Shown in pieces: positions 49,540 through 59,840 of a stretch of DNA of 64,000 bases. The position numbers were made by a program, and so were the translations under genes. This DNA comes from Desulfobulbus sp. (GTDB lineage: Bacteria > Desulfobacterota > Desulfobulbia > Desulfobulbales > Desulfobulbaceae). Location of the stretch: assembly GCA_009780825.1 (NCBI GenBank), contig WQZH01000001.1, forward strand, positions 1 to 64,000, read 5' to 3'. Each line of letters starts with the position of its first letter. The stretch's first letter is position 1. The notes beneath the pieces were generated by a model. That model was not told the DNA's origin, did no database searches, and worked only from the letters and a program-made list of their open reading frames with translations.

Positions 49540-51741
49540 ATGGCGGAAGTGATGGGAAGCTATAATTTCATTCTTGTCATCTTTGGGGTATTGGTTAGCG
49601 GAGCGGCGATTATTCTCGGATTTGTGACTGTTCGTCTGTGCGGTCGTCTGTTCGTTCGGCACCTCTCTGGTGACAAGTCGGCGGACAGCGGCTTGGCGGC
49701 ACCTTCGCTCCTCAATCAGGATTCCGACTCGGGCAAATCTGGAAGCCCCATGAGCCTGCGCGAGGCGTTGATTATCGCCAGCGCGGCTGCGGTGGCCGCC
49801 TTTTTTTTCGCCCTGTGTTTCAGCGGGCGCGATGTATGGCCGCAATTTTCATTCGTTCTGTTCTGCCCTGTGGCTTTTGCTACTTTAGCCGTGTCCCTAA
49901 AATGCCTAGGACTTTTAAATAATTGCCGCGCCCTTTTTCTTTCGCTCCCCTTGCTCATCGTGGCATCATTCAACGCGATTTTCACTGACAATTTTTTCAC
50001 CTACGGGAATGTGTTGGCGGCACTCGGTCTGTTCACCCTATTTCTTCTCATGGCCTTGAGTAAATATCCGCCGGATCCGTTCAGTCGGTTCGGATTGAAG
50101 CTGTTTTCTCGGGCGGCATTCGGTAATTGGGGGGCTTGGTTCGGTCTCATTAAAATTTTGGCCATAGGAGGTGCCCAAAAGCCTCATGCTGGTGCATGGC
50201 GGAAAATACTGTATGGAGCTTTGCTGGCTCTGCCGATTATCGTCGTTCTGACCACCCTGTTGATGTCGGCCGATATGGTCTTTATCCAACTTGTGCGGGA
50301 TTTATTGGGTTCACTCATACGCTTTGATTTTAATCGTGACAGCTTCGATCACCTTATGTTTGCCACCTCACTGGCTGTCGCTTGGATTTATTTTTGCGGC
50401 TATATCGGCCAAAGCCGCAAACTTGCCTCAATCCCCGCAAGCCGACCAATCCAACGCCCTCATACCGACGCGTTGATCAGCGCCACTTTTCTGATGCTGG
50501 TCAATCTATTGTTTTTAGCCTTCTCTCTGGTCCAAATTGCCTATTTGTTCAACGGCGGATTTATGACTTTACCGCCTGGGATAATCTACTCCCAATACGC
50601 CCGAGAAGGTTTTTTCCAACTACTTGCAGTGACAGTCATAAATTTTCTTCTGATCATGGCTTTTTTAGGCTGGATGGAAGGCATACGGGAAAACCGGCTG
50701 CTGCGTTTTCTGTTATTGTGCCTTTGCCTGTTCACCAGCGTTTTGATCGCTTCTTCCTTCTATCGCATGTCCATGTATACTGAGGCCTATGGCTACACCG
50801 CTCTTCGGCTGAAAGTAATCACCTTTTTGAGCCTGGAAGTATTTTGGGTGCTGATAATTGCAGGGCATTTGCTTCAGGCGCGAATCCCTCTCGCCCGGAG
50901 TTTTCTGGCCACCAGTTTCATCTTTTACCTTATAGGAAATGTCACCGGCAGCGACTATTTCGCTGCCAGATTGAATGTCAAGCTGCTTGTGGCCGATCGC
51001 CTTGATTCTCTTGACACCCGCGCTCGCGCCATGGGTATAGATGGTTTGCATCTGATCAAACCGCTCATGGAAGATGACCGTTATATCTGCCTAGATTACA
51101 AAATAAGAAAAAAATCCGCGTTAGTGAAAATGGAAAGCTTCTGGGCGATGCCTCCCCATACTTTGCATAATCAGCCAACGGATTTTGAGGATATTATTGA
51201 TTTGAATCACTGGCGGCTGATAAGGACACCTTGGCAGAGTTGGTCATATCTTAAAAATAAAAGCCTAAATTCAATTAATGCTGAACCTCAACATTTGCCG
51301 GAATGGTGGACTCAGGAGAGCAGTTTGTATTTTAAAAATACATTTATAAATTTAGCTGTAGCCAAGAATGTTGCAAAAGCGTCGCGAGCATATTCGCCAA
51401 CTTTAGACGAGCTGAAGCGACAGGCGGATCGAGGGAGTGCCGAAGCTCTATTTATGTTAGGGGTGTACTATGCTGACGGACGTGGCGGCGTTCTTAAAGA
51501 TCTTCATCTAGCGTCGGAATGGTATCAGAAGGCAGCCAGCCAGGGAAATGCCAACGCACAAATTGCCTTAGGCCTGATGCACTATTACGGAAATGCCATA
51601 ACCAGTGACCGGCAAACTGGATGTGCTCTAGTACACCAAGCAATTGAAAAGGTAGACCAACAAAAGGCCGCCCAACAACTTGTTGACAGCTGGTACATGC
51701 AATTGGTGCGTAGCTGGTATAACCTTTACTGTGACTCATAA
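49540..51741 (+). CDS. DUF4173-like membrane protein fused to C-terminal Sel1 repeats
   Basis: A 733-residue protein. About eleven hydrophobic segments make up residues 1-470; the stretch IIYSQYAREGFFQLLAVTVI and FYRMSMYTEAYGYTALRLKV are family marks of DUF4153/DUF4173 membrane proteins, whose function is not known to me. After it comes a soluble domain with no recognised fold (residues 470-615), then two Sel1 repeats (ALFMLGVYYADGRGG, ASEWYQKAASQGNANAQIAL). Base composition is lower in GC than neighbours, suggesting transfer. The combination is uncommon. Confidence 0.8.
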   Translation: MAEVMGSYNFILVIFGVLVSGAAIILGFVTVRLCGRLFVRHLSGDKSADSGLAAPSLLNQDSDSGKSGSPMSLREALIIASAAAVAAFFFALCFSGRDVWPQFSFVLFCPVAFATLAVSLKCLGLLNNCRALFLSLPLLIVASFNAIFTDNFFTYGNVLAALGLFTLFLLMALSKYPPDPFSRFGLKLFSRAAFGNWGAWFGLIKILAIGGAQKPHAGAWRKILYGALLALPIIVVLTTLLMSADMVFIQLVRDLLGSLIRFDFNRDSFDHLMFATSLAVAWIYFCGYIGQSRKLASIPASRPIQRPHTDALISATFLMLVNLLFLAFSLVQIAYLFNGGFMTLPPGIIYSQYAREGFFQLLAVTVINFLLIMAFLGWMEGIRENRLLRFLLLCLCLFTSVLIASSFYRMSMYTEAYGYTALRLKVITFLSLEVFWVLIIAGHLLQARIPLARSFLATSFIFYLIGNVTGSDYFAARLNVKLLVADRLDSLDTRARAMGIDGLHLIKPLMEDDRYICLDYKIRKKSALVKMESFWAMPPHTLHNQPTDFEDIIDLNHWRLIRTPWQSWSYLKNKSLNSINAEPQHLPEWWTQESSLYFKNTFINLAVAKNVAKASRAYSPTLDELKRQADRGSAEALFMLGVYYADGRGGVLKDLHLASEWYQKAASQGNANAQIALGLMHYYGNAITSDRQTGCALVHQAIEKVDQQKAAQQLVDSWYMQLVRSWYNLYCDS

Positions 51742-51958
51742 AATGAGATTGTGCAGAGGGAGCAAATCGCCTCGGCTCGACCAAGAGCCCGAAAAATATC
51801 CTGCAATAATAAGAAGAGGGACCGACATTGACAACCTCTGCTTTACCGGGCGATTTCATTTGCTTATTGCGTAATGGCCAGGCCCTGAGTACACTGCGCT
51901 AATGGTGTCGATTTTTTCGACCCCACCTCATTCACCTCCCGCGACCCAGCCATTGTCC

Positions 51959-52813
51959 ATGTGCATCGATCTTCATACCCATTCCATCTACTCCGACGGC
52001 AGCTGCACTCCGGCGGAGCTGGTCGCCTTGGCGGTTGACAGCGGTCTGCGCGGACTGTCCCTGACCGACCATGATACCGTCGAAGGGGTCGAGGAAATAC
52101 GCCGCCTGGGCACCGAGGCCGGATTGACCGTCATCTCCGGGGTGGAGGTCAGCACCAAACTGCATGAACGCACGATTCACATCCTCGGCTATGGCGTCGA
52201 CCCCGCCAATACCGACCTGCAGCGCTGGCTGGTCCCGCTCCAGGAAGGACGGGAGCGGCGCAATGCCATCATCATCCAGAAATTGCAAGGTTTGGGCGTC
52301 GATATTACCACCGAAGAAGTCGAGACGATTTCCCGCTGCGGCCAGACCGGGCGGCCGCACATTGCCCGGCTGCTGGTGGCCAAGGGAGTGGTGGACAGCT
52401 TTGATGCCGCCTTCCGGCAATATCTCGGCCGCAACCGCCCGGCCTGGGAGGCCCGGTTCAGCTACTCCGCCGCCGAGACTATCGCCATGATCCATCAAAC
52501 GGGCGGCCTGGCCGTCCTGGCCCATCCAGGGCAGATCGACCCCACGATGTCCAGCCAGCCGGCATTGATTCGCGAGCTGGCCCTCCATGGCCTCGACGGT
52601 CTGGAATTGCACTATCCCACCCATACCCGGAGGATGAAGAAGCAACTGAAGGCGCTTGCCGCTGAGCTTGGCCTCCTGATGACCGGGGGCAGCGATTTCC
52701 ACGGCGCCACCCGGACCACCCATCATCATCTTGCCAGCAAGGCCTTGGGATTCTGCCCCCCCTGCTCCATTCTCGGGCAACTCACCGCTCGCCTCGCCGA
52801 ACGGCATCATTAA
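51959..52813 (+). CDS. PHP-domain phosphoesterase, TrpH/RNase AM-like
   Basis: A 284-residue PHP protein. Metal-binding motifs: IDLHTHSIYSDGS near the start, LSLTDHDTVEGVEEI, GVEVST and, further on, LAHPGQ and GSDFHG. This fits the YciV/TrpH (RNase AM) group, which cleaves nucleoside 3',5'-bisphosphates and short RNA ends. The ATG at 51959 gives the family's normal start; the upstream in-frame region is Pro-rich and unconvincing. Confidence 0.87.
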   Translation: MCIDLHTHSIYSDGSCTPAELVALAVDSGLRGLSLTDHDTVEGVEEIRRLGTEAGLTVISGVEVSTKLHERTIHILGYGVDPANTDLQRWLVPLQEGRERRNAIIIQKLQGLGVDITTEEVETISRCGQTGRPHIARLLVAKGVVDSFDAAFRQYLGRNRPAWEARFSYSAAETIAMIHQTGGLAVLAHPGQIDPTMSSQPALIRELALHGLDGLELHYPTHTRRMKKQLKALAAELGLLMTGGSDFHGATRTTHHHLASKALGFCPPCSILGQLTARLAERHH

Positions 52814-52834
52814 CCTATCTTCTGTTGAGTCGCC

Positions 52835-54223
52835 ATGCACACCATTCTCGTTGTCGATGACGAACCCAATTACCAGATTGTCCTGGCCGAGATCCTCAGG
52901 GACGAAGGCTACGAGGTTTTCACCGCCGACAGCGGTGGCGCCGGCCTGCCCATTGTTAAAAGCACCGACCTGGACCTGGTGGTCTCGGACATGAAGATGC
53001 CCGGCATGGATGGCATCGAATTCCTGTCAAAAATCAAAGAATACAACCGCGAGCTGCCCGTCATTCTCATCACCGCCTACGCCGAGGTGGAAAAGGCGGT
53101 CGAGGCCATGCGGCTGGGCGCGTTCACCTATCTGGCCAAACCGTTTTCCAACCAGCAACTTCTGGCCAGCGTCACCAAAGCTGCCGAACATTACGGCCTG
53201 ATCCGCGAGATCAAGCGGCTGCGGGACGAGGCCACTCCGCGCTCCGGATTTGGCGGCATGGTCGGCAAGAGCCCGCCGATGCGGATGGTCTACCAACTGA
53301 TCGAGAAGGTGGCGCCCGCCCCCTCTTCGGTGTTGATTACCGGGGAATCCGGCACCGGCAAAGAACTGGTCGCCCGGGCCATTCACAACTTGAGCCCGCG
53401 CAAGGACGTCCCCTTCATCTCGGTCAACTGCGCAGCCTTATCCGAACATCTCCTGGAAAGCGAACTCTTCGGCCATGAAAAGGGAGCCTTCACTGACGCC
53501 ATCGCCATGCGCAAGGGCCGATTCGAACTGGCCGACGGCGGCACCCTTTTTCTCGACGAAATCGGCGATATGACGCCCCAGCTTCAGGCCAAGCTGCTGC
53601 GCGTGCTCCAGGAAAAAAACTTCGAGCGGGTCGGGGGTTCGGTCACCCAGCAGGTTGACGTCCGCATTCTGGCCGCCACCAACAAGGAACTCAAGGATGA
53701 GGTCGAAAAGGGTCAGTTCCGGGAGGACCTCTACTACCGGCTCAATGTCATCCATATCCATCTGGCGCCTCTCCGGGAACGAGTGGACGACATCCCGGCC
53801 CTGGTCACCCATTTCATCGAGAAAAACAGCCGTAGCCTAGGGAAATCTCTCGATATTTCACCGGAATCCCTGCGCCTTCTCGTCAGTCTTCCTTGGGAAG
53901 GCAACGTGCGGGAACTGGAAAACACCATCGAACGGGCAGCCATTCTCTGCAACGGCGACCGGATCGAGCCCGAGGATGTGCACCCGGACTCCATGGAACT
54001 GACCAGCGCCCACGAATGGAGCGCGAGCCTGGATATCAGCCAGTTCATTCCGGCGCATCTCAGTCTGGCCGAGGTGTTGAGCGGCATCGAGGAGAAGCTG
54101 GTGCGCAAGGCCCTTGACGACAACTTTTATGTGCAGGCCAGGGCTGCCGAGCAGTTGGGGATCACCAAGAGCCTGTTGCAGTACAAGATGAAGAAATACA
54201 ACGTGCAGCGGCGCAAACGGTGA
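52835..54223 (+). CDS. Sigma-54-dependent response regulator, NtrC family
   Basis: A 462-residue regulator. Receiver domain with phosphorylation site Asp52 ([13 protein letters not shown]), AAA+ domain with Walker A GESGTGKE (170-177), sigma-54 contact loop GAFTDA (218-223) and LFLDEIGDM, then a Fis-type helix-turn-helix at the end ([20 protein letters not shown]). It activates sigma-54 promoters on phosphorylation. There is no histidine kinase gene alongside, and its targets are unknown. It starts 21 bases after the PHP gene, so they may be cotranscribed. Confidence 0.93.
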   Translation: MHTILVVDDEPNYQIVLAEILRDEGYEVFTADSGGAGLPIVKSTDLDLVVSDMKMPGMDGIEFLSKIKEYNRELPVILITAYAEVEKAVEAMRLGAFTYLAKPFSNQQLLASVTKAAEHYGLIREIKRLRDEATPRSGFGGMVGKSPPMRMVYQLIEKVAPAPSSVLITGESGTGKELVARAIHNLSPRKDVPFISVNCAALSEHLLESELFGHEKGAFTDAIAMRKGRFELADGGTLFLDEIGDMTPQLQAKLLRVLQEKNFERVGGSVTQQVDVRILAATNKELKDEVEKGQFREDLYYRLNVIHIHLAPLRERVDDIPALVTHFIEKNSRSLGKSLDISPESLRLLVSLPWEGNVRELENTIERAAILCNGDRIEPEDVHPDSMELTSAHEWSASLDISQFIPAHLSLAEVLSGIEEKLVRKALDDNFYVQARAAEQLGITKSLLQYKMKKYNVQRRKR

Positions 54224-54274
54224 GCAAGGGCCGTCTGCCGATGATGGCCGCCCCTGGTGGGGGAGGGGCGCCGG

Positions 54275-55138
54275 TCAGCAATACTTGCGGACCTTTTCCG
54301 GGAGCGGCACGTCAACGCTCGCTCCGCCCCAGTTGAGCTTGTTGCGCAGGATGTTGAAGTAGCTCTTCCACGGCGAGCTGACGATCAAAAGCGGTTTGGC
54401 GGCCTTTTTCACCAAAAGGTAGTCGTTCTCGGTGATGGTCCATTGCAGCTCGCCGTCGACAATCACCTTGACCTCGCCAGCCGGGGCCAGCAACTGGGTG
54501 GTGACTTTCTGCCGGGAACCGAGCAGCACCGGCCGCGATTCGAGCATGAAGGGGCAAATCGGGGTCAGGACGATGGCCTCCAGTTCGGCATGGACCACCG
54601 GTCCGCCGGCCGAAAGGTTGTAGGCCGTCGACCCGGTGGGCGTCGCCATGATCAGCCCGTCGGCCCGATAGGTGGTGACATATTCCCTGCCCGCCCAGCA
54701 CCGCAGCCGGATCATGGCCTCGGTGCTTTTTTTGACGATGACCACCTCGTTCAAGGCAAGCATCGAAGCGCTCTTCTTGCCGGTCATCCCATGCACATAG
54801 GCGGCGGACAGCATGATCCGCCTTTCCATGCGGACCGCATCCCCGCCCAGCAAGGTCTCCAGGGCCTGATAGCGCTCATCGGCGGCCACCTCGGTGAGAA
54901 AGCCGAGATGGCCCAAATGGATGCCCATCACGGGCAGTTGGTAGCGGCTGGCCTTTTCCGCCACATGGAGCATCGTGCCGTCGCCGCCGAGCACGACCAA
55001 AAGATCCATGCCCGGTTCGATGGCGTTCAGTTCCGCCCTGATCCCACGCCGGGTGAACCAGGCGATCATTTCCTGGCCGATCTGCTCCACCTCGGGGCTG
55101 TTCGGGCGGGTGATGACCCCCACGCACCTGATCTTCAT
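54275..55138 (-). CDS. nadK: NAD kinase
   Basis: A 287-residue NAD kinase that makes NADP+ from NAD+. Motifs: VVLGGDGTML (residues 48-57) and TYRADGLIMATPTGSTAYN. The start at 55138 overlaps the proC stop as ATGA; the longer frame upstream lies over proC and is spurious. Gene order proC-nadK suggests translational coupling. Confidence 0.92.
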   Translation of the reverse strand: MKIRCVGVITRPNSPEVEQIGQEMIAWFTRRGIRAELNAIEPGMDLLVVLGGDGTMLHVAEKASRYQLPVMGIHLGHLGFLTEVAADERYQALETLLGGDAVRMERRIMLSAAYVHGMTGKKSASMLALNEVVIVKKSTEAMIRLRCWAGREYVTTYRADGLIMATPTGSTAYNLSAGGPVVHAELEAIVLTPICPFMLESRPVLLGSRQKVTTQLLAPAGEVKVIVDGELQWTITENDYLLVKKAAKPLLIVSSPWKSYFNILRNKLNWGGASVDVPLPEKVRKYC

Positions 55139-55950
55139 TCGCCCAATGCCTTGGACCGTTCGGTTGCCGCTACGACCGCATCCATGAGCATTCCCCGCAG
55201 CGCCCCGTTCTCCAGCACCTGCAGGCCGGCGATGGTGGTGCCGCCGGGCGAGGTGACCTTGCCCTTGAGGATCGCCGGATGTTCGCCGCTTTCCTGGGCG
55301 AGCCGGGCCGAGCCCAGCACCGTCTGCACGGTCAGTTGCCAGGCGATGGGCCGGGGCAGGCCGGCCAGCACCCCGGCATCGATCATGGCCTCCATGAAGG
55401 TGAACACATAGCCGGGACCACTGCCGCTCAGGCCGGTCACCGCGTCCAACAGATGCTCCGGCACCTCGACACAGGTTCCCACCGCGGCAAAGAGCGCCGT
55501 GGCGATCTCCCGATCGCTGGCCGTTGCCTGCGGATTGGGGCTGAAGGCGGTGGCGCCGGCCTGGACCAGGGCCGGGGTATTGGGCATCACCCGGATCAGC
55601 CGGGCCGGGACAGCGAACGAGTCGGCCAGGGCGCGCAACGTCACCCCGGCCATGATCGACAAAACCAGGTGCCGCTCGCTGACCAAAGGACGGTAGTTCG
55701 CCAGCACCGGGGCCGCCAACTGCGGCTTGACGGCCAAGACCAGAATTTCGCTGTTTCGGCACAGGATGTCCGGATCTTGGGTGCAAACAACGCCGTATCG
55801 CCTGGTAAGCAGCTCACACCGGTCCGTTACCGGTTCAGCAATGGTGATCTGTTTCGGCGCAGCCAGACCAGATGCCAGGATGCCGCGAACCATGGCCTCG
55901 GCCATCTGGCCGCCGCCGACGAAACCAATGGTGGAAAGTGTCGCGCCCAT
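55135..55950 (-). CDS. proC: Pyrroline-5-carboxylate reductase
   Basis: A 271-residue ProC, last step of proline synthesis. Rossmann motif IGFVGGGQMAEAMVRGILAS, then VLAVKPQ, and the C-terminal signature GSGPGYVFTFMEAMIDAGVL followed by SPGGTTIAGLQVLE. Standard length. The stop overlaps nadK. lpxC lies upstream, separated by a terminator. Confidence 0.94.
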   Translation of the reverse strand: MGATLSTIGFVGGGQMAEAMVRGILASGLAAPKQITIAEPVTDRCELLTRRYGVVCTQDPDILCRNSEILVLAVKPQLAAPVLANYRPLVSERHLVLSIMAGVTLRALADSFAVPARLIRVMPNTPALVQAGATAFSPNPQATASDREIATALFAAVGTCVEVPEHLLDAVTGLSGSGPGYVFTFMEAMIDAGVLAGLPRPIAWQLTVQTVLGSARLAQESGEHPAILKGKVTSPGGTTIAGLQVLENGALRGMLMDAVVAATERSKALGE

Positions 55951-56073
55951 ACTCGTTTTGTTAACCGTCCGGTTGATGCACAGAGGGAATGGAACAGAAT
56001 CAAAAACGACCCCATTATACGCGGCTTCGAGGCGGGCTACAACCGCTTGTCCGCCACAAAAACCCTTTACGGC

Positions 56074-56105
56074 AAAAAAAAAACCGCCGGCTGAGGCCGG
56101 CGGTT
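56074..56105 (-). terminator. Intrinsic terminator of lpxC
   Basis: On the minus strand AACCGCCGGC-CTCA-GCCGGCGGTT, a perfect ten-pair stem, is followed by a run of eight T. It lies 44 bases after the lpxC stop and before proC, so proC needs its own promoter within about 125 bases. Confidence 0.92.
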
Positions 56106-56148
56106 CGCTGTAGCGGTCGAACGTTTTTTCAGGATACCCGCTGTTGAC

Positions 56149-57150
56149 TCAGCAGGCAGCACAAACCGGCCCGGAGGGCATCGCCTCTCCCGCCGGGGCA
56201 GCGAAGGGGGGAAGCCGGCGGCCCGCACCCCGGATGGCTTGGCCCTTCTGGCGGGACCAGGATGCGCTTTGTTCCCTGGAGGTCACGTATTCCCAGGAAT
56301 GGGGACTGTCGATGATGGTCTGCATGAAAGCGCGATGCAGTTCATGGCCGGAGCGGTCGGCAATCACGTGACCGAGCACCGGAGACCCGAGCAAGGCGAG
56401 GTCGCCGATGACATCGAGCACTTTGTGGCGGATAAATTCATCGTCGAAGCGCAGGCCGTCCTCGTTGAGAATGGAGCGCCGGTTCCAATGAATGGCGATC
56501 ACGTTGTCCAAGGTGCCGCCCAGGGCCAGTCCATTCTGCCAGAGCTGCTCCACCTGTTCGACAAACCCGAAGGTGCGGGCCCGGGCAATCTCCTTGCCGA
56601 ACCGTTCCGGCATCACTTCCACCGAATACTGCTGCTCACTGATCAAGGCGTCGTCGAACTGAATCCGGGCGGAAACCTTGTAACCGTCATAAGGATCGAT
56701 CCGCATCGATTTATCGCCATCGGCGTAGCAGATGGGCCGGGTGATCCGCAGAATCTTGCGCAGGGCGTGCTGCCGACGCAGTCCGGCGGTTTTCAGCAAC
56801 CGGACGAATGGCCCGGCGCTGCCGTCCATGATCGGCACCTCATGGGAATCAAGGTCGATCACCGCATTGTCGACGCCGTAGCCCCGCAATGCCGCCAAAA
56901 GATGCTCGGTGGTGGAAACGGTATGCAACCCCTCGCCAATGGTGGTCGCCAAGGTGGTATCGACCACTCGCTCCACCCGTGCGGGGATGACGGGCCGGTC
57001 ATCGACATCGGAACGAAGGAACAGGATACCAGTGTTCGCCGGGGCCGGGTTGATGGTCAGATTGACGGTCCGGCCTGTATGCAGGCCAACGCCGCAACAA
57101 CTGACCGGACGCTGGGTGGTATATTGGTACGGCTCTATTTGATATGCCAT
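56149..57150 (-). CDS. lpxC: UDP-3-O-acyl-N-acetylglucosamine deacetylase
   Basis: A 333-residue LpxC, the committed step of lipid A synthesis. Zinc ligands are in STTEHLLAAL (His83) and HKVLDVIGDLALLG (the His and Asp); the start reads MAYQIEPYQYTTQRPVSC, then GLHTGRTVNLTINPAPANTG. An unusual Arg/Gly/Pro/Ala-rich tail of about 30 residues follows the catalytic part. The start at 57150 is preferred to one 19 codons upstream. The roughly 250 bases upstream are AT-rich and hold no gene. Confidence 0.94.
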   Translation of the reverse strand: MAYQIEPYQYTTQRPVSCCGVGLHTGRTVNLTINPAPANTGILFLRSDVDDRPVIPARVERVVDTTLATTIGEGLHTVSTTEHLLAALRGYGVDNAVIDLDSHEVPIMDGSAGPFVRLLKTAGLRRQHALRKILRITRPICYADGDKSMRIDPYDGYKVSARIQFDDALISEQQYSVEVMPERFGKEIARARTFGFVEQVEQLWQNGLALGGTLDNVIAIHWNRRSILNEDGLRFDDEFIRHKVLDVIGDLALLGSPVLGHVIADRSGHELHRAFMQTIIDSPHSWEYVTSREQSASWSRQKGQAIRGAGRRLPPFAAPAGEAMPSGPVCAAC

Positions 57151-57399
57151 GGGTGCGTACAGGGGATGAGAATGAACGGAAAAATAAAATTTATCAAATA
57201 TATGCAATTATCGAACCAACCGTCCCAAGAGCGCGCCCACACAACAAGTCATATTATTTCATCAATAAAATCAATTTATTATCAAGAGAACAACTCCGGG
57301 GCCACCAGTGACCCCCGATCGCTCCTTGTGGCAAAAAAAACACAGTCTGCCCTGCCGGCCTAAGGTGTGGGCAATTAAACACAACAAACGTTCCGGCCA

Positions 57400-58473
57400 T
57401 CAATGCGGAGCATGCCATGACCGGAGCGCTTCGAGGATACAACGGGAAAAATCCGCATCGGTTTCCACCTGCATCCTCAATCCGTGCAGAGGAAGCGGCA
57501 GATGGGTCGCGCAGCCGGCCAACTTGACCAGATCCTTTTCCGTGGTCAGCAGCCATTCCGCCCCTGATCTCCGGGCCTCGGCCAGCAGCCGGTTGAGCAG
57601 TGGCTCATGGTAGCGCTGATGATCGGCCAGGGAAAGAAATCCGGCCAGGGAAAAGCCCTGGCTGATCAGGGTGCGCTGAAACAGCTCAGGATGCGCGATG
57701 CCGCAGAAGCCGAAGCAGGGGCGTTGATGAAGCGGCTTAGTCTGCGCGGGAACGATCATGCCGGATGGGACGAGCGCCACCAGGCATTCCATCCGCAGGC
57801 CAGCGAATGCAACCGGGATGCCCGGAAACTTCGACCGGAGCAGATCGGCAAACCGCTCGGCCCGCTCACGGTTGGCCTCGTGTACCCCGGTCATGACGAA
57901 GCCGGTGGCCCGCCGCAAGGCCGCCACCGGCTCCCGCAGGTCGCCGCCGGGAAAGACCCGGGAGTTGCCGGCCAGGCGATCGGTGTTGAACAGTACCAGA
58001 TTGATGTCGCGAATGATCTGCAAATGCTGAAAACCATCGTCGAGCAAGAGCACGTCGGCACCCATCTCCTGGGCATGCCGGGCAGGCAGTCTGCGGACGA
58101 TGCCGGTCAGCACCGGCACGCCGGGCAGTGTTTCGGCGAGCAGCCGCGGTTCGTCGCCGGCGGCCTGGGCATCGAGCAGCAAGGAGACGCCGTCGGACAC
58201 CAGATTCACCTTGCCGCCCGCCGTGCCGCCATACCCGCGGCTGATCACGGCGGGCCGGAAGCCATGCTCCTGGAGCAGGCGGGCCAGGTATTGCACCATT
58301 GGGGTTTTGCCGCCTCCGCCCAGGGTCAGATTGCCGATACTGATCACCGGTATCTCCAAGCGATAGGAACGCAACACCCCCCGGCGGTACAACAATACCC
58401 GCAGATGCATGGCAAGGCTGTACAGGGGGGAAAACGGACGGCCGAGGGCGAAATAGAACGAGTTTGTTTGCAT
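57400..58473 (-). CDS. lpxK: Tetraacyldisaccharide 4'-kinase
   Basis: A 357-residue LpxK phosphorylating the lipid A precursor. The Walker A loop is GNLTLGGGGKTPMVQYL, and ADVLLLDDGFQHLQ and SRGYGG are family motifs. The N-terminus contains the short membrane-associating helix (ALGRPFSPLYSLAMHLRVLL). It is in the same direction as lpxC but separated by about 190 bases. The liv leader repeat starts 47 bases upstream on the other strand. Confidence 0.92.
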   Translation of the reverse strand: MQTNSFYFALGRPFSPLYSLAMHLRVLLYRRGVLRSYRLEIPVISIGNLTLGGGGKTPMVQYLARLLQEHGFRPAVISRGYGGTAGGKVNLVSDGVSLLLDAQAAGDEPRLLAETLPGVPVLTGIVRRLPARHAQEMGADVLLLDDGFQHLQIIRDINLVLFNTDRLAGNSRVFPGGDLREPVAALRRATGFVMTGVHEANRERAERFADLLRSKFPGIPVAFAGLRMECLVALVPSGMIVPAQTKPLHQRPCFGFCGIAHPELFQRTLISQGFSLAGFLSLADHQRYHEPLLNRLLAEARRSGAEWLLTTEKDLVKLAGCATHLPLPLHGLRMQVETDADFSRCILEALRSWHAPH

Positions 58474-58519
58474 GGTGGTTCCACCGGACCAAAAGCGGGA
58501 TCAAGGCGCACTACCTTGC

Positions 58520-58640
58520 CGATCCGGTCATTTTTAGTGCAAAAAAAAGAGAATACGGTATGAAAAAAGCACAGTAGAGCATTGCCGCCGCTTTTGCAAT
58601 TCAATCCCAAGATGAGGCTGCCACCGTGTCGCATGCACAT
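58520..58640 (+). repeat. Leader repeat, copy 1, upstream of livK
   Basis: About 120 bases starting CGATCCGGTCATTTTT and ending GCATGCACAT recur at 63641-63756 with about three quarters identity by eye. Both contain GTGCAAAAAAAAGAGAATAC, a mini-ORF behind it (here MKKAQ then TAG), and a final GTG followed by GCATGCACAT; here that GTG is the livK start. It probably holds the livK promoter and leader, perhaps with a regulatory mini-ORF. Confidence 0.75.
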
Positions 58641-59750
58641 TTTTTTCTCATCGGACTCGCAACGCTGATCTTATCGGTTGGCGCCACGGGCACCGCTCCG
58701 GCTTCCGAAACCATCAAGATCGGGGTCGCCGGCGCCCACAGCGGCGATCTGGCGCCCTACGGTCTGCCGTCCCTCAAAGCCGTCCAACTGGTGGTCAAGG
58801 AGATCAACGACCAAGGCGGCATCCACGGCCTGCCGGTGGAATTGCTGGTCGAGGATGACGGATGCAAACCTGAACTCGCCACCAACAGCGCCACCAAGTT
58901 GGTCTCCAGCGGAGTCAGGGCGGTAATCGGCCACATCTGTTCCGGGGCCACCAAAGCAGCCTTGCCGATCTATCATGCCGCCAAGGTCCTGGTCATCTCT
59001 CCGTCGGCAACCGCCCCCTCTCTGAATCAGGATGGCGAATATCCGTTTTTTTTCCGAACCATCGCCACCGATGACATCCAGGCCAAAACCCAGGTCGACT
59101 TTGCCCTGCAAACCCTCAAAGCCGGCAAAATCGCGGTGCTTCACGACAAGGGCGATTATGGCAAGGGGCTGGCCGAACATGCCCAATCCCTGATTGAGCA
59201 ATCCGGCAAGGCGCAGATGGTCCTGTTTGAGGGCATCACTCCGGGCGCGGTCGATTACTCGGCCGTGGTCCAGAAGATCAAACGTTCGGAAGCCGAAGCG
59301 CTCCTGTTCGGCGGATACCACCCCGAGGCATCGAAACTTGTCAGCCAGATGCGGCAAAAACGGATCACCATCCCCTTGGTCTCGGATGACGGCATCAAAA
59401 ACGATACCTTCATCAAACTTGCCGGCAAGGATGCCGAGGGCGTGTACGCCACCGGACCGGCCGATGTTGCCAGCAATCCCGCCACCAAGCTCTACCGGGA
59501 AAAATACAAACAAATCGAGGGGACCGATCCGGGCGCCTTTTTCAACAATGCCGTTGCCGCTGCCCTGGCTCTGACCAACGCCCTCGCCAAAGCGATGTCC
59601 GCCGATGCGGAAGCGGTGGCCCATGTCCTGCGCACCGAAAAGGTTGCCACGCCCTTCGGCCCGATCACATTCGACGCCAAGGGTGACCCGGTCGGCATCG
59701 GTTTTTCCCTCTACCAGGTCAACAACGGGCAGTTTGTGCAGATCCGATGA
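58626..59750 (+). CDS. livK: Branched-chain amino acid ABC transporter, periplasmic binding protein
   Basis: A 374-residue binding protein of the LivJ/LivK family. Signal peptide (FFLIGLATLILSVGATGTAPA), then KIGVAGAHSGDLAPYGLPSL with VEDDGCKPELATNSATKL, the usual Leu/Ile/Val site framework. The frame uses GTG at 58626; GAGG lies nine bases before it. It delivers the ligand to LivHM. Family members may bind other amides or aromatic acids, so the ligand is inferred from the complete liv gene set. Confidence 0.9.
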   Translation: MSHAHFFLIGLATLILSVGATGTAPASETIKIGVAGAHSGDLAPYGLPSLKAVQLVVKEINDQGGIHGLPVELLVEDDGCKPELATNSATKLVSSGVRAVIGHICSGATKAALPIYHAAKVLVISPSATAPSLNQDGEYPFFFRTIATDDIQAKTQVDFALQTLKAGKIAVLHDKGDYGKGLAEHAQSLIEQSGKAQMVLFEGITPGAVDYSAVVQKIKRSEAEALLFGGYHPEASKLVSQMRQKRITIPLVSDDGIKNDTFIKLAGKDAEGVYATGPADVASNPATKLYREKYKQIEGTDPGAFFNNAVAAALALTNALAKAMSADAEAVAHVLRTEKVATPFGPITFDAKGDPVGIGFSLYQVNNGQFVQIR

Positions 59751-59840
59751 ATGCTGCCCGTCGTACCCAGGTGGTGACCGTATTCCCGCGCCACCCGTCC
59801 CGGCGCCGCCGCTCGGCATGACTCTTTTGGGGATGTATCC

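Noticed and set aside
55139-55786. Long N-terminal extension of the nadK frame
   Set aside because: It lies antisense-free but in another frame of proC, has no family similarity, and the ATGA overlap at 55135-55138 gives a natural start.
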